Source of the DNA: an uncultured Methanobrevibacter sp.
GTDB lineage: Archaea > Methanobacteriota > Methanobacteria > Methanobacteriales > Methanobacteriaceae
Length of the DNA stretch: 56,985 bases
Assembly: GCF_900314615.1 (NCBI RefSeq)
Contig: NZ_OMWA01000030.1
Location: forward strand, 35,722 to 92,706
Direction of reading: 5' to 3'
Shown: piece after piece, positions 17,356 through 27,269 of the stretch
Layout of the letters: the number at the start of each line of letters is the position of its first letter
How positions within the stretch are numbered: position 1 is the first letter of the stretch
Notes under the pieces: model-generated
The model's database searches: none
What the model saw: only the letters and a program-made list of their open reading frames with translations
Told to the model about the DNA's origin: nothing
Made by a program: the position numbers and the translations under genes

Positions 17356-17907
17356 TTGACCGATGTTGAAATTAAAATTGAAAACATTGTTGCTTCTGCA
17401 AGCATTGGCAAAGACATCGATTTAAAAGAAATTGAAAGCTCTAATGCGTTAGAGGGCGTTTCTTATAATCGTGAACAATTTCCAGGTCTAGTTTTCAAAC
17501 TTCCAGAACCAAAAACTGCAGCTTTAATTTTTGGATCTGGTAAACTTGTTTGTACTGGAGCAAAATCTATAGATGATTCTAAAATAGCAATCAAGAAAAC
17601 TGTAGATTTAATGAGGACTGTCGACACTGACATTCCCGAAGAATTTGAAATTAAAATTCAAAACATTGTGGCTTCTGCTAACTTAGAATCCACATTAAAC
17701 TTAGAGGCTGTTGCTTTGGAACTTGAAGATACTGAATATGAACCAGAACAATTCCCTGGTTTAGTATACAGATTATCTGATCCTAAAGTGGTCTTATTAT
17801 TGTTTGGTTCCGGTAAAGTAGTATGTACTGGTGCTAAAACAAAAAGCGATGCTAAATTAGGCGTCGAAAGAGCTTACGATAGATTAAGTGAGCTAGATTT
17901 AATATAA
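17356..17907 (+). CDS. tbp: TATA-box-binding protein
   Basis: The basal transcription factor that binds the TATA box. The 183-residue protein is an internal duplication: EIKIENIVASASIG...EQFPGLVFKL...IFGSGKLVCTGAK (about 4-75) repeats as EIKIQNIVASANLE...EQFPGLVYRL...LFGSGKVVCTGAK (about 95-165), with the two phenylalanine-bearing stirrups. The TTG start is fixed by GGAGGT nine bases upstream. It is followed 13 bases later by the serB fusion, with ribosome site GGTGGT. Confidence 0.97.
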   Translation: MTDVEIKIENIVASASIGKDIDLKEIESSNALEGVSYNREQFPGLVFKLPEPKTAALIFGSGKLVCTGAKSIDDSKIAIKKTVDLMRTVDTDIPEEFEIKIQNIVASANLESTLNLEAVALELEDTEYEPEQFPGLVYRLSDPKVVLLLFGSGKVVCTGAKTKSDAKLGVERAYDRLSELDLI

Positions 17908-17920
17908 TTTGGTGGTATTA

Positions 17921-19582
17921 TTGATTAAACTTGTAGTATTTGACTTAGATAACGTTATTATTGATGGTGAAGCGATAGATGAGATAGGGAAATTAGCAAA
18001 TGTTGAAGAGGACATAGCTGCAATAACTGAAAAAGCTATGCAAGGTGAAATAGACTTTGAAACTTCTATTAAAGACAGAGTTCAACTTCTTGAAGGAACT
18101 TCCATTGAAGAAATCGAGAAAGTTGCTGATGATCTCCCATTAATGGCTGGCGCTGAAAAAACCATCGAATGTCTAAAAGAAAAAGATGTTGATGTAGCTA
18201 TCATTAGTGGTAGTTTTGATGTAGTAGCTGAAAAAATTAAAGATAAACTCGGTGTTGACGCAGTTTATACTAATAGTTTCACAGTCGAAGATGGTAAATT
18301 AACTGGTGAAGTGACTGGTCCTTTAGTATCTGGTTCCAAATTAGATGTCTTAAAAGACCACGTCGAAGAAGCAGGAATTACTTTAGATGAAGTAGTTGCT
18401 GTTGGAGATGGCGCAAACGACATTTCCATGATTGAATCAGCAGGTTGCGGAATTGCATTCAATGCAAAAGATTCTGTAAAAGAAATTGCTGATGTAGTAG
18501 TAGATGAAAAAGACTTAAGTAAAGTCTTAGATGAAATCCTTAATCAATTAACCACTGAAGAAGAAACTGAAGCTGTTGACGACGAAGAAGCTAGTGAAGA
18601 AGTAGAAGAAACTGAAGCTGCTGAAGAAGCTACTGAAGAAGTTGCTGAAGAAACAGAAGAAGCTGCTGAAGAAGAAGCTACTGAAGCTGAAGCTGAAGAT
18701 AAAGATGAGAAAAAAGATAAAAAAGCTCTCCCTAAATCTGATTTTGTTCTTGCAGACACCATGGAAGGTGTAAGAAAACAAAAAGACGAAAAAGAAGCTG
18801 AAATCTCCAAAGTTGCTGATGAAAGGGAAGAATTCAACAAAATAGCTAAAGAACAACGTAAAATACGTGATGAATTAAACGCATCATTAAAAGAAAACTT
18901 AAATAAAGCTATTGAATTCAGAAACGAGCGTAATGAAATCAACAAAGAAGTTGAAGCTGCTAAAAAGGCTCGTAACGAAGCTAATAACAAAATCAAAAGT
19001 CTCGAATGGTCTTCAGGTAAACGCGATAAAATCAAAATAGAAAATGAAATCAAAAAGATTGATAAAATTATTGAAACTCGCGTTTTAGACATCAAAAAAG
19101 AAAATCAACTTGTTAAAAATGCAAATGATTTAAGAAAACAGTTAATGGAAATTCACGAAGATGAATCCGTTAAAACTGAAGCTCAAGAACTTAAAAAAGT
19201 TTCTGAAGAAAAACATCAAAAAGTTATTGAACTTTCCGAAAAAGCTCAAGAAGCTCACGAAGAAATGCTCACCTACTTCAGAAAAACTGATGACATCAGA
19301 ACTGCAGCTGACGAAGCTCACAAAAAATTCATTGAAGCACGTAAAAACGCTTCCGCTAAACATGAAGAATTTAAAGCTATCTTAAGCGACATCCATGTTA
19401 TCAACAAAAAATTAGGTTCCAACAAACCTAAGAAAAGAAGAAGCGATAACAAAGGCGGTTCTGGAGCTAACAAAAACCGTGAAGAAAAAGAAAGAGCTGA
19501 AGAAATCTTTGCTAAATTTAAACAAGGTGGAAAAGTTTCCACAGAAGAGATCTTACTCTTGCAAAAATATAATATAGGTTAA
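17921..19582 (+). CDS. serB: Phosphoserine phosphatase (HAD) fused to an acidic linker and long coiled coil
   Basis: Residues 1 to about 210 form a SerB-type HAD phosphatase: motif I DLDNV, motif II ISGSFD, the motif III lysine in GSKLDVLKDH, and motif IV GDGANDISMI. This predicts dephosphorylation of phosphoserine in serine synthesis. A Glu/Ala-rich stretch (about 212-260) and a charged coiled coil (about 275-500) follow, then a basic tail ending FAKFKQGGKVSTEE. The coiled coil resembles archaeal COG1340-type proteins. I choose TTG 17921 because GGTGGT is its ribosome site; the earlier TTG 17909 lies before that site. It probably shares a transcript with tbp. Confidence 0.87.
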   Translation: MIKLVVFDLDNVIIDGEAIDEIGKLANVEEDIAAITEKAMQGEIDFETSIKDRVQLLEGTSIEEIEKVADDLPLMAGAEKTIECLKEKDVDVAIISGSFDVVAEKIKDKLGVDAVYTNSFTVEDGKLTGEVTGPLVSGSKLDVLKDHVEEAGITLDEVVAVGDGANDISMIESAGCGIAFNAKDSVKEIADVVVDEKDLSKVLDEILNQLTTEEETEAVDDEEASEEVEETEAAEEATEEVAEETEEAAEEEATEAEAEDKDEKKDKKALPKSDFVLADTMEGVRKQKDEKEAEISKVADEREEFNKIAKEQRKIRDELNASLKENLNKAIEFRNERNEINKEVEAAKKARNEANNKIKSLEWSSGKRDKIKIENEIKKIDKIIETRVLDIKKENQLVKNANDLRKQLMEIHEDESVKTEAQELKKVSEEKHQKVIELSEKAQEAHEEMLTYFRKTDDIRTAADEAHKKFIEARKNASAKHEEFKAILSDIHVINKKLGSNKPKKRRSDNKGGSGANKNREEKERAEEIFAKFKQGGKVSTEEILLLQKYNIG

Positions 19583-19610
19583 GCAATTAACCTCTATTTT
19601 TTTATTTTTT
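19576..19610 (+). terminator. Hairpin and T tract after the serB fusion
   Basis: AGGTTAA-GCAA-TTAACCT (19576-19593) is a perfect 7-bp stem-loop that includes the TAA stop. Two T7-type runs follow. Confidence 0.6.
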
Positions 19611-19623
19611 TAAGGGTTATACT

Positions 19624-19788
19624 ATGGCAGAAGAGAAAATCGAAACCTGTTTTTTATGCGGCCAGAAATTTGACATGAATGATTCTGAACTGGCTTATTA
19701 CCGTAACGGCAAATTTCCAATTTGTGATTATTGTGCCGAATTTTACAGTTTCTACAGGGAAGAAAAAGTGGCCCCTAAAGATGAATAA
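19624..19788 (+). CDS. Small zinc-ribbon protein
   Basis: A 54-residue gene reading MAEEKIETCFLCG ... PICDYCAEFYSFY. Two CxxC pairs about 27 residues apart form a treble-clef or ribbon-like zinc site. AAGGGTTATACT precedes the ATG and the stop is TAA 19786-19788, followed by a T tract. It follows the serB terminator by 14 bases. Function unknown; proteins this size are often nucleic-acid or protein-binding zinc modules. Confidence 0.75.
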   Translation: MAEEKIETCFLCGQKFDMNDSELAYYRNGKFPICDYCAEFYSFYREEKVAPKDE

Positions 19789-19994
19789 TTCTTTTTTTTA
19801 AATTTTATTAAACATTCCTTTGTGTTTTAAACAACTTTTAATTAATCTCTATTTTTTGTATACAATAACTTCATAGATTTATAATTTGATACATTTCGGT
19901 ACATTTTTTAAAATCAATGTTTAAATCGTAATATTTTTATATAATAAATTTTATTAAAGTAATTTATAAAAAAATTGGGATAGGTAAGAGTATA

Positions 19995-22163
19995 ATGCAT
20001 GAAGTAATAATTTGCGAAAAACCGAGTTCTGCTGAAAAAATAGCCAAAGCACTTTCATCAGGTGCTAAAAAGAAAGTATACAATAAGAAAGTTAAATATT
20101 GGGAATTGACACGGGATTCAAAGGATATTACTGTTGTTTCCGGTGTTGGTCATTTGTATTCTTTAATTCCTAAGGATTCCAAATATAAGGTATCCTTCAA
20201 TCTCCACTGGGTTCCGTCCTATGAAGCAAGTAAAAGCAGTTCTTTTACTAAAAATTATCTCAATGCTATTAAAAAAGTTGCAAAAGGTGCTGATTCTTAT
20301 ATTCATGCTTGCGATTACGATGTGGAAGGAACTTTGATTGGTTATAATGCCTTAAGGTTTGCATGCGGTGAAGAATCTCTCAACAAATCATCAAGGATGA
20401 AATTCTCCACTTTAACCAAAAAGGACATCATTGATGCTTATGAAAACAGAATCGACATTGACATGCACCAGGTGGACAACGGTATTGCAAGACACATCTT
20501 GGATTACTATTTCGGAATGAATATCTCAATTGCCCTTTCAGATACTGTCAAAAAGACCAAGCACAGATTTTTAAAACTCTCTGTGGGCAGAGTCCAGACT
20601 CCTACACTGTCCATTCTGGTAAACCGTGAAAAAGAAATCAGAGACTTTGTTCCTGAACCTTACTGGAATTTAAGAGCTATTCTTGACTTTGAAGACATTG
20701 AAATCAAGCATGTTGACGGAAATATCTTTGATAAGCAGCGTGCTGAGGACATCTTCAACAAATGCAGTGGAAAGGATGCGACAGTTGATGAAATTACCAT
20801 CTCAAATTCCAGAACCAAACCTCCTGTACCGTTCAACTTAAGCGGCCTTCAGGCTGAAGCTTATAATGTATTCGGATTTTCACCAAAAAGAACTCAGGTA
20901 GCAGCTCAAAATCTATACAGTGCGGGTTATACATCATATCCTCGTACTTCATCCCAGAAACTGCCTGAAAGTCTTGGTTTTGCAAATATATTCAAGCAGT
21001 TATCTGCCAATCCTGAATTCAAACAGCACATCGATCAGCTGCCTTCAAAACTAAAACCTAACAACGGTAAAAAAGAGGATGCTGCTCACCCTCCGATTCA
21101 CCCGACAGGAATTCTTCCGACATCCAAATTAAGCAATGACGAACAGAAAATATATAATCTGATTGTCTACAGATTCATTGCAGTATTTTTCGATGCCGCA
21201 AAATTCGAAACCATGAAGACTATCCTGGACATTGAAGGTGAAAAGTTCAAATTCTCAAGAAGAAGGGTAACATACAAAGGATGGATGGAACACTATCCTT
21301 TCAGAAAAATAGACAATGAACCTTTCCCTGAAGTTGACGAAGGAGATTTGATGAGTGTCAAGGAGCTTATTAAGGATGAAAAGGAAACCACGCCTCCTGC
21401 ACGTTATAACCAGGCATCTCTTATTAAGGAGCTTGAAAAGAAAAACCTCGGAACCAAGGCAACCCGTGCTGATATTGTCGATAAGCTCTATGACAGAAAA
21501 TACATCGAAGGAACCAAAATTGAGGTAAATCCTTTAGGTGAGCATCTTATCGACACATTAAATACTTACTGTAATGATTTGACAAGTGAAGAACTTACAA
21601 GAGATCTTGAAGTTAAACTTGAAGATATCAATCAGGATAAGGCTACCAAGGAAAGCGTTGTAGGCGAAGGTGAAAAGGACGTAAAAGAGATTCTGGTAGA
21701 TATTGACAAGAATATTGAAGGTATAGGTTCCAAACTCTATGAAGCTTACCAGCTAAGCAATATCATCGGCGAGTGCAGCTGCGGCGGAAAGCTTGTTAAA
21801 AGGTCAGGCCGTTACGGCAAGTTTGTAGGATGTACCAATTATCCTGACTGTAACGTTACATATTCTCTTCCGAGAAACGCTTATGTCATCAAAAAGACCT
21901 GTGAAAAATGCGGTCTTCCAATGATTGCTGCTGGAAAAGGCAAAAACAGACGTGAAATGTGTCTTGACCCTAACTGCGGAAAGGATGCCACTCAGACTAA
22001 AGTTCATGACCCTCAGGAAGTTGGGGAATGTCCTAAATGTGGAAAAACACTTCTTAAACGTTCCGGAAGGTTTGGTGAATTTGTCGGATGCAGCGGTTTT
22101 CCAAAGTGCAACTTCACATGTTCTTTAGATGAACTTGAAAGCAAAGTTAAAAAATCTGAATAA
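19995..22163 (+). CDS. topA: DNA topoisomerase I (type IA)
   Basis: Relaxes negative supercoils by single-strand passage. The 722-residue protein has the Toprim start (VIICEKPSSAEKIA, DYDVEG), the catalytic tyrosine 315 in YTSYPRT, and the KNLGTKATRADI block. Three C-terminal cysteine ribbons follow (CSCGGKLV...CTNYPDC, CEKCGLPM...CLDPNC, CPKCGKTL...CSGFPKC). No helicase domain is present, so it is not reverse gyrase, consistent with a mesophile. A weak hairpin with wobble pairs spans the stop. Confidence 0.95.
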   Translation: MHEVIICEKPSSAEKIAKALSSGAKKKVYNKKVKYWELTRDSKDITVVSGVGHLYSLIPKDSKYKVSFNLHWVPSYEASKSSSFTKNYLNAIKKVAKGADSYIHACDYDVEGTLIGYNALRFACGEESLNKSSRMKFSTLTKKDIIDAYENRIDIDMHQVDNGIARHILDYYFGMNISIALSDTVKKTKHRFLKLSVGRVQTPTLSILVNREKEIRDFVPEPYWNLRAILDFEDIEIKHVDGNIFDKQRAEDIFNKCSGKDATVDEITISNSRTKPPVPFNLSGLQAEAYNVFGFSPKRTQVAAQNLYSAGYTSYPRTSSQKLPESLGFANIFKQLSANPEFKQHIDQLPSKLKPNNGKKEDAAHPPIHPTGILPTSKLSNDEQKIYNLIVYRFIAVFFDAAKFETMKTILDIEGEKFKFSRRRVTYKGWMEHYPFRKIDNEPFPEVDEGDLMSVKELIKDEKETTPPARYNQASLIKELEKKNLGTKATRADIVDKLYDRKYIEGTKIEVNPLGEHLIDTLNTYCNDLTSEELTRDLEVKLEDINQDKATKESVVGEGEKDVKEILVDIDKNIEGIGSKLYEAYQLSNIIGECSCGGKLVKRSGRYGKFVGCTNYPDCNVTYSLPRNAYVIKKTCEKCGLPMIAAGKGKNRREMCLDPNCGKDATQTKVHDPQEVGECPKCGKTLLKRSGRFGEFVGCSGFPKCNFTCSLDELESKVKKSE

Positions 22164-22473
22164 TTTCGGATTATAAACTGTATTTGATTATTTGTTAATT
22201 TGACATTCAAAAACGGATATTTTTATCTATTGTTTATGAATGGTTATCAAATATTACTTTTTTTTATTTATTTTCTTTTTCTTTAAAATATTGTTTAAGC
22301 AACGATATTCACAATACTTAATAATGTTAAAAAATATAAATATATCTTAATAAAAATATTATCTGAAATTTTAATATTTTTATTTAATATCGATATTAAA
22401 TTAAAGTTAAATATAATTATTTAAGGATTGTTAACACAATCAATTTACTAAAGAATTTAAATGAGGATTTTTG
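22164..22473 (+). other. AT-rich gap upstream of aglB
   Basis: 310 bases without a gene. It holds several TATA-like stretches (for example AATATAAATATATC near 22330) suitable for an aglB promoter and a T7 tract near 22260. I see no RNA gene or conserved structure. Confidence 0.4.
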
Positions 22474-25200
22474 ATGAATAGAGAAACTACAATGACAATT
22501 GTTAAATCAGTGCTTATTATAGCAATTCTTTTAGCTTTTGTCTTCGCATTAAAAATGCCTGCAGCCGATTTACCTGGAATCTCCGATGAATTAAAAGGAG
22601 ATTACATAGATTCTTCAGGTCTTCCTTATTTCAGTGAAATGGATTCATATTATAACTACAGGTTGACCAATGACTATGTCGAACACGGTTATGTAGGTGA
22701 TCAAATAATAAATGGTAGTGAGTGGGATATGCATAGGTACGCTCCTACGGGTAATCAGATTAATTACGAACTGGGTATTGTATATGTTACTTCGTTTTTC
22801 CATGACATGTTCTCAGATCATTCTGTAAAAGAAGTGGCATTCTGGACTGGAGCAGTTATTTCAACATTTGCGGTTATTCCTGCATTCATATTTGCAAGAA
22901 GGCTGACAAATGATTACGGTGCAATCGCAGCAACTCTTATTATTGTTCTTGCTCCGAACTACTTCTCTCACACATATCCAGGATTTTTCGATACAGATAT
23001 GTTCTATTACATATTTTCACTGTTCTTTATATTCTTCTTTATAGAGAGTATAAGGGCGAAAAATATTATATGGAAAGTTTTATTCGCTATATTTTCAATT
23101 ATATCAATTGGACTGTTCTCACAATCATGGACTGGTTATATCTTTTACATAGGTCTTATGGGAATATTCTCAGTTGTTTACCTGATAGCATGTTACATAT
23201 TCAATGTCGGGGACGACAGTCCTAACGAGTATTCAAGCAAGATTCAATGGTTCATACACCAGAGGGATTTGCTGTCAATTGTGATTATAGGGGTCATCGG
23301 ATTTGTCGGTCTTGCTGTTTTCCAAGGAATTGAAGGTGTAACCGGAATATTCGGAAGTTTAACAGGATTACTTTCCCTGCAATCCGCTTCAAGGGTTGTT
23401 GGAGGATTCCCTAACGTACTTGTTTCCGTTGCAGAGATGCAGCTTCCAAGTTTACTTGGTGCAGGAATGCCTTCCGCATTTTTAGCAAATACCAATGGGG
23501 TAATCAACGGTATTGGTGGTATATCAATATTATTCGCAGGTCTGACAGTATTATATGTTCTTGTTAGAAGAGCTCTCAAATTCAGAACTCTTAAAGTTAA
23601 AAACGCAGATGCAACTGCCAAAAAACCACCTAAAGGAAAAAGAACATCTTCCGCTAAAAAAATCGATGACGACCGCAAATTCAAATTAAATATTGGTGAC
23701 TTTAACTTCGGATCTACCGATGAACTTTTAGCATCCAAACGTACAACCATATTATATACAACTTTATTTGTTGTTTGGGTTGTAGTAACTGCACTTGCGG
23801 TAAGTAGAGGTTCAAGGTTCATTACCACCATTGTACTGCCATTCGGTCTTATGGCTGGTGTATTCCTCGGATTTGCAGGTGACTACATTAAAAACAAATT
23901 AAACAATGACAAGCTGATTGTTGCAGCATTCTTCATTACAGGATTCCTTGCCGCTATACCGTTAGCTCAAATCAACTCTATCTATGGAATATTATTATTC
24001 CTGGCTATTGTCATTATTGGTTTACTGACTGTATATGCTGTTAAATCCTCCGCTAGTAAAAAAGTACCACTTAAAAAGTACATACTTGTTGCTGCACTTG
24101 TACTTGCACTGATTTCACCGTCAGTCTGCGGTGCTTATCAGACTTCTTACGGTGTAGGTCCTGGTACTTCAGATCCGATGTGGAATGCAATGGAATGGGT
24201 AAATCAGAATACTGACAATGATACTGTAATCACATCCTGGTGGGATTACGGGTACCTGTTTGAGGTTGCTGCAGACAGACAAGTAACCTTCGATGGGGGT
24301 TCTCAATCCGGTGACCGGGCATTCTGGCTGGGTCAGGCGATGACCACAAGCAATGTTGAACTGTCTGCCGGTATTTTCAGAATGCTTGATACAACAGGTA
24401 CTTTAGCTCAGACTGAATTGATTAACTACACTGGCGATTCAGGTAAAGCTACCAGCATATTAATTGATATCCTGCCGAAAACAGCAAGCGATGCTCAAAA
24501 GGATTTAACAACCAAGTATCATCTGACTGACGAACAGGCAAGAACAGTAGTTAACTACACTCACCCTGCGGACCCACGTCCGGTAATATTTGTAGCATCT
24601 TCCGATATGCTTGGAAAAGCAGGTTGGTGGACCTACTTCGGTAACTGGAACTTTACAAACCAGTCATCTGAAAACTACAACTATTACTTCCCAACATCAG
24701 GAGGTATTCAAGTCCAGCCTGGTCATACAGAAAAAGTTGAACTGCTCAATGACCAAGGTATGACAATCAATGCTGTAATTACCAGAGGAACAGGTAACAA
24801 TACTACTTCAGCTTACACTGAAGCTGTTTACACTGAAAACGGTCAACAGATAATGATCAATGACACTCCGTACAATCCGTTAAACATTTCTAAAATCATT
24901 GTAATCGAGGACGGTTATGTGATGAAAAACGAATCTATAAGCGGTGTCAAAGATGCCAACTACACATTATATCTCTTGGGTAATGATAATTTCTACACTC
25001 CAATGCTTATGAGTAATGAACTGACAAATTCAATGTTTACTCAACTGTATCTCTTAGGTGGAGCTGGCCAGAATGTATTTGAAAATGTTCACATGGAAAA
25101 CGGTGTAATGCTGTTCAATGTAAACTTTAACAACACTGTTGCCGGTGGAGGCTCAGGCGTTTCCACAAGCAACACTACCGGTAACTCAACCGGTACCTAG
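22474..25200 (+). CDS. aglB: Oligosaccharyltransferase AglB (STT3 family)
   Basis: Transfers a lipid-linked glycan to Asn-X-Ser/Thr of secreted proteins. The 908-residue protein has a multi-pass membrane half (about 1-560) with the acidic motifs EMDSYYNYR and GFFDTDMFYY. The catalytic-pocket signature WWDYG follows at 589-593, then a soluble domain rich in NxS/T sequons. A basic stretch around 385-400 (KKPPKGKRTSSAKK) lies in a cytosolic loop. GAGGA six bases before ATG 22474 sets the start over the TTG one codon upstream. The window's adhesins are plausible substrates. Confidence 0.94.
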   Translation: MNRETTMTIVKSVLIIAILLAFVFALKMPAADLPGISDELKGDYIDSSGLPYFSEMDSYYNYRLTNDYVEHGYVGDQIINGSEWDMHRYAPTGNQINYELGIVYVTSFFHDMFSDHSVKEVAFWTGAVISTFAVIPAFIFARRLTNDYGAIAATLIIVLAPNYFSHTYPGFFDTDMFYYIFSLFFIFFFIESIRAKNIIWKVLFAIFSIISIGLFSQSWTGYIFYIGLMGIFSVVYLIACYIFNVGDDSPNEYSSKIQWFIHQRDLLSIVIIGVIGFVGLAVFQGIEGVTGIFGSLTGLLSLQSASRVVGGFPNVLVSVAEMQLPSLLGAGMPSAFLANTNGVINGIGGISILFAGLTVLYVLVRRALKFRTLKVKNADATAKKPPKGKRTSSAKKIDDDRKFKLNIGDFNFGSTDELLASKRTTILYTTLFVVWVVVTALAVSRGSRFITTIVLPFGLMAGVFLGFAGDYIKNKLNNDKLIVAAFFITGFLAAIPLAQINSIYGILLFLAIVIIGLLTVYAVKSSASKKVPLKKYILVAALVLALISPSVCGAYQTSYGVGPGTSDPMWNAMEWVNQNTDNDTVITSWWDYGYLFEVAADRQVTFDGGSQSGDRAFWLGQAMTTSNVELSAGIFRMLDTTGTLAQTELINYTGDSGKATSILIDILPKTASDAQKDLTTKYHLTDEQARTVVNYTHPADPRPVIFVASSDMLGKAGWWTYFGNWNFTNQSSENYNYYFPTSGGIQVQPGHTEKVELLNDQGMTINAVITRGTGNNTTSAYTEAVYTENGQQIMINDTPYNPLNISKIIVIEDGYVMKNESISGVKDANYTLYLLGNDNFYTPMLMSNELTNSMFTQLYLLGGAGQNVFENVHMENGVMLFNVNFNNTVAGGGSGVSTSNTTGNSTGT

Positions 25201-25234
25201 ATTAGGATTTTCCTAATCTATAAACTTTTTTTTT
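25198..25234 (+). terminator. Perfect 10-bp hairpin and T tract after aglB
   Basis: TAGATTAGGA (25198-25207) pairs perfectly with TCCTAATCTA (25211-25220). The first three bases are the aglB stop codon. A T9 run follows at 25226-25234. Confidence 0.7.
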
Positions 25235-25349
25235 ATTTTTTCAATATTTTTTTTAAAATTCTGCTATTTTTTCAAAGTATTTATATGATATTAACAACAT
25301 AAATTTAGCTATAATATATACTTTTATTAATGATTATTGTGGCGATTTT

Positions 25350-26444
25350 ATGGGTATAGAAGAGAAAATTAAAGATATTGAAGAGGAAATTCAAAAGACT
25401 CCATATAATAAAGCTACTTCACACCATATTGGTAAACTTAAAGCAAAATTATCAAAATTAAAAGAGGAATCATTGCAGCGTAGCAGTGGAGGATCTAAAG
25501 GCCAGGGATTTCATGTTAAAAAATCTGGTGACGCTACCGTGGTGCTTGTAGGATTTCCGTCTGTAGGAAAATCAACTCTTTTAAATGAAATTACAAATGC
25601 TGAAAGTAAAGTTGGAGCTTATCAATTCACTACTTTAGATATTGTTCCGGGTGTAATGGAACATAAAAACGCTAAAATTCAGGTTTTCGATATTCCGGGA
25701 ATTATTACAGGAGCAAGCAGCGGTAAAGGTAGAGGTAAAGAGATTTTATCTGTTGCAAGAACTGCAGATTTGATTTTAGTTGTTCTGGATACTTTAAATC
25801 CTCAGCACATTAACGTTATTCTTGATGAACTGAGAGCTATTGGAATAAGGCCAAACGAACAGCCGCCGGATGTAACTGTAAAAAGGAAAAAGCTCGGTGG
25901 TGTAAAGGTATCATCAACCTGTCCTTTAACTAATCTGGACGAAAAGACAATAAGGTCAATCCTGAATGAGTACGGATATATTAATGCCGACGTTCTTTTC
26001 AGGGACGATGTGACAATGGATCAGTTTATTGATGTTCTTGACAGAAATAAATCATACGTTCCGATGCTGGTTCTATTAAATAAGGTGGATCTTGTAGATG
26101 ATGCATACATTGAAGAGCTTAAAAAATACATTCCGGAATTCATTCCGATTTCCGCTGACAAAAAGACAAATATCGATGAGCTTAAAGATTTAATTTTCGA
26201 TAATCTTGATTTGGTTAGGGTTTATCTCAAACCGCAGGGAAGAAAAGCGGACATGGAAGATCCGTTGGTTATCAAAAAAGGCTCTACAGTCATTGATGCA
26301 TGCAGAAAATTGCACAGGGAATTTGTGAAAAACTTCCGTCATGCAAAAATCTGGGGAACCTCAGTTAAATTCCCCGGCCAGAAAGTTGGTCCGGACCATG
26401 TTCTGGAAGATGAGGATGTTTTAAGGATTATTCTTAAAAAATAA
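25350..26444 (+). CDS. DRG-family GTP-binding protein
   Basis: A 364-residue member of the DRG/Obg GTPases, ribosome-associated factors in archaea and eukaryotes. Visible features are an N-terminal helical region with TPYNKATSHHIGKLKAKLAKL-type sequence, P-loop GFPSVGKST, G3 DIPGI, G4 NKVD and a C-terminal TGS domain (about 290-364) ending in DEDVLRI. The layout is DRG rather than bacterial Obg, as no Obg glycine-rich domain is present. The next gene lies 21 bases downstream. Confidence 0.93.
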   Translation: MGIEEKIKDIEEEIQKTPYNKATSHHIGKLKAKLSKLKEESLQRSSGGSKGQGFHVKKSGDATVVLVGFPSVGKSTLLNEITNAESKVGAYQFTTLDIVPGVMEHKNAKIQVFDIPGIITGASSGKGRGKEILSVARTADLILVVLDTLNPQHINVILDELRAIGIRPNEQPPDVTVKRKKLGGVKVSSTCPLTNLDEKTIRSILNEYGYINADVLFRDDVTMDQFIDVLDRNKSYVPMLVLLNKVDLVDDAYIEELKKYIPEFIPISADKKTNIDELKDLIFDNLDLVRVYLKPQGRKADMEDPLVIKKGSTVIDACRKLHREFVKNFRHAKIWGTSVKFPGQKVGPDHVLEDEDVLRIILKK

Positions 26445-26465
26445 TTCTTTCTTTTTTTGATTTTT

Positions 26466-27005
26466 ATGAGCGAAGCTATTTTTATTACAGGCACTCCGTG
26501 TACCGGAAAAACCACAGTCAGTGAATTGTTGTGTGAAAAATTAAACTGCAGACTGATTAAAATTAATGATTTGGCAATTGAAAACGATTTTGTTTTGGGA
26601 ATCGATGACGAAAAGGGTTACAAGGTCATTGACATTCCTAAACTGAATGAAAAGGTTGCTGAGATAATTGGCGCTAGTGAGGAGCTTCTTATTTTTGAAG
26701 GCCATCTTGCACATTTATGCGAAGGCGGCGATAAGGTAATTGTTTTAAGGGTTCGCCCTGAAATTCTGCGCTCAAGACTGGAAGGACGTGATTATTCCGA
26801 ATCTAAAATCTATGAAAACCTTGAAGCTGAAGCAATGGGAGTATGTACAGCTGAAGCCTATGATATATATGGTGAAAACATCTCAGAGATTGATGTAAGT
26901 GATTTAACAGTTGATGAGATTGTTGATGAGCTTTCAGGTGTAATTTCCGGTGAGAAAACTTATCATGTTGGTGAAGTTGACTTCATGGACTGGCTGATTT
27001 CATAA
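26466..27005 (+). CDS. AK6/Fap7-type adenylate kinase-like NTPase
   Basis: A 179-residue P-loop kinase with GTPCTGKTT at residues 9-17, a short lid containing RLEGRDYSESKI, and the ENLEAE segment typical of the AK6/hCINAP family, which works in small-subunit ribosome maturation. The ATG at 26466 starts MSEAIFITG; the in-frame TTG upstream is less likely. The 21-base gap after the DRG gene is T-rich and has no ribosome site, as at the gene after ahcY. Confidence 0.85.
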   Translation: MSEAIFITGTPCTGKTTVSELLCEKLNCRLIKINDLAIENDFVLGIDDEKGYKVIDIPKLNEKVAEIIGASEELLIFEGHLAHLCEGGDKVIVLRVRPEILRSRLEGRDYSESKIYENLEAEAMGVCTAEAYDIYGENISEIDVSDLTVDEIVDELSGVISGEKTYHVGEVDFMDWLIS

Positions 27006-27269
27006 GGTATTATTTCACAGCAATTTTACTTAATCACAACAATTTTATTAAATCGCTTCAATTTTTATAAATGACTACAATTTCTTTTATTTTTTTAATT
27101 ATTGATTTTAAATGGTCTTATATTTAAAATGTGCATCTGTGATTTTTCACACTTTAAAAATATTTAAATATCTTCGAGTTTAATTATAATCTATATGTTC
27201 TTAAATTCAAGTGCACATTCTACATTAATTTTTTAAATGATTTCGCTTATATTAGTATCAAGTGAGATT

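Noticed and set aside
18544..19095. Long serine-rich open frame on the minus strand inside the serB coiled coil
   Set aside because: It mirrors Glu/Ala/Lys codons of a biased coiled-coil gene; low complexity, no ribosome site and no plausible fold.
23244..23831. 195-codon minus-strand frame inside aglB
   Set aside because: Overlaps conserved AglB membrane and loop segments; no independent evidence of coding.
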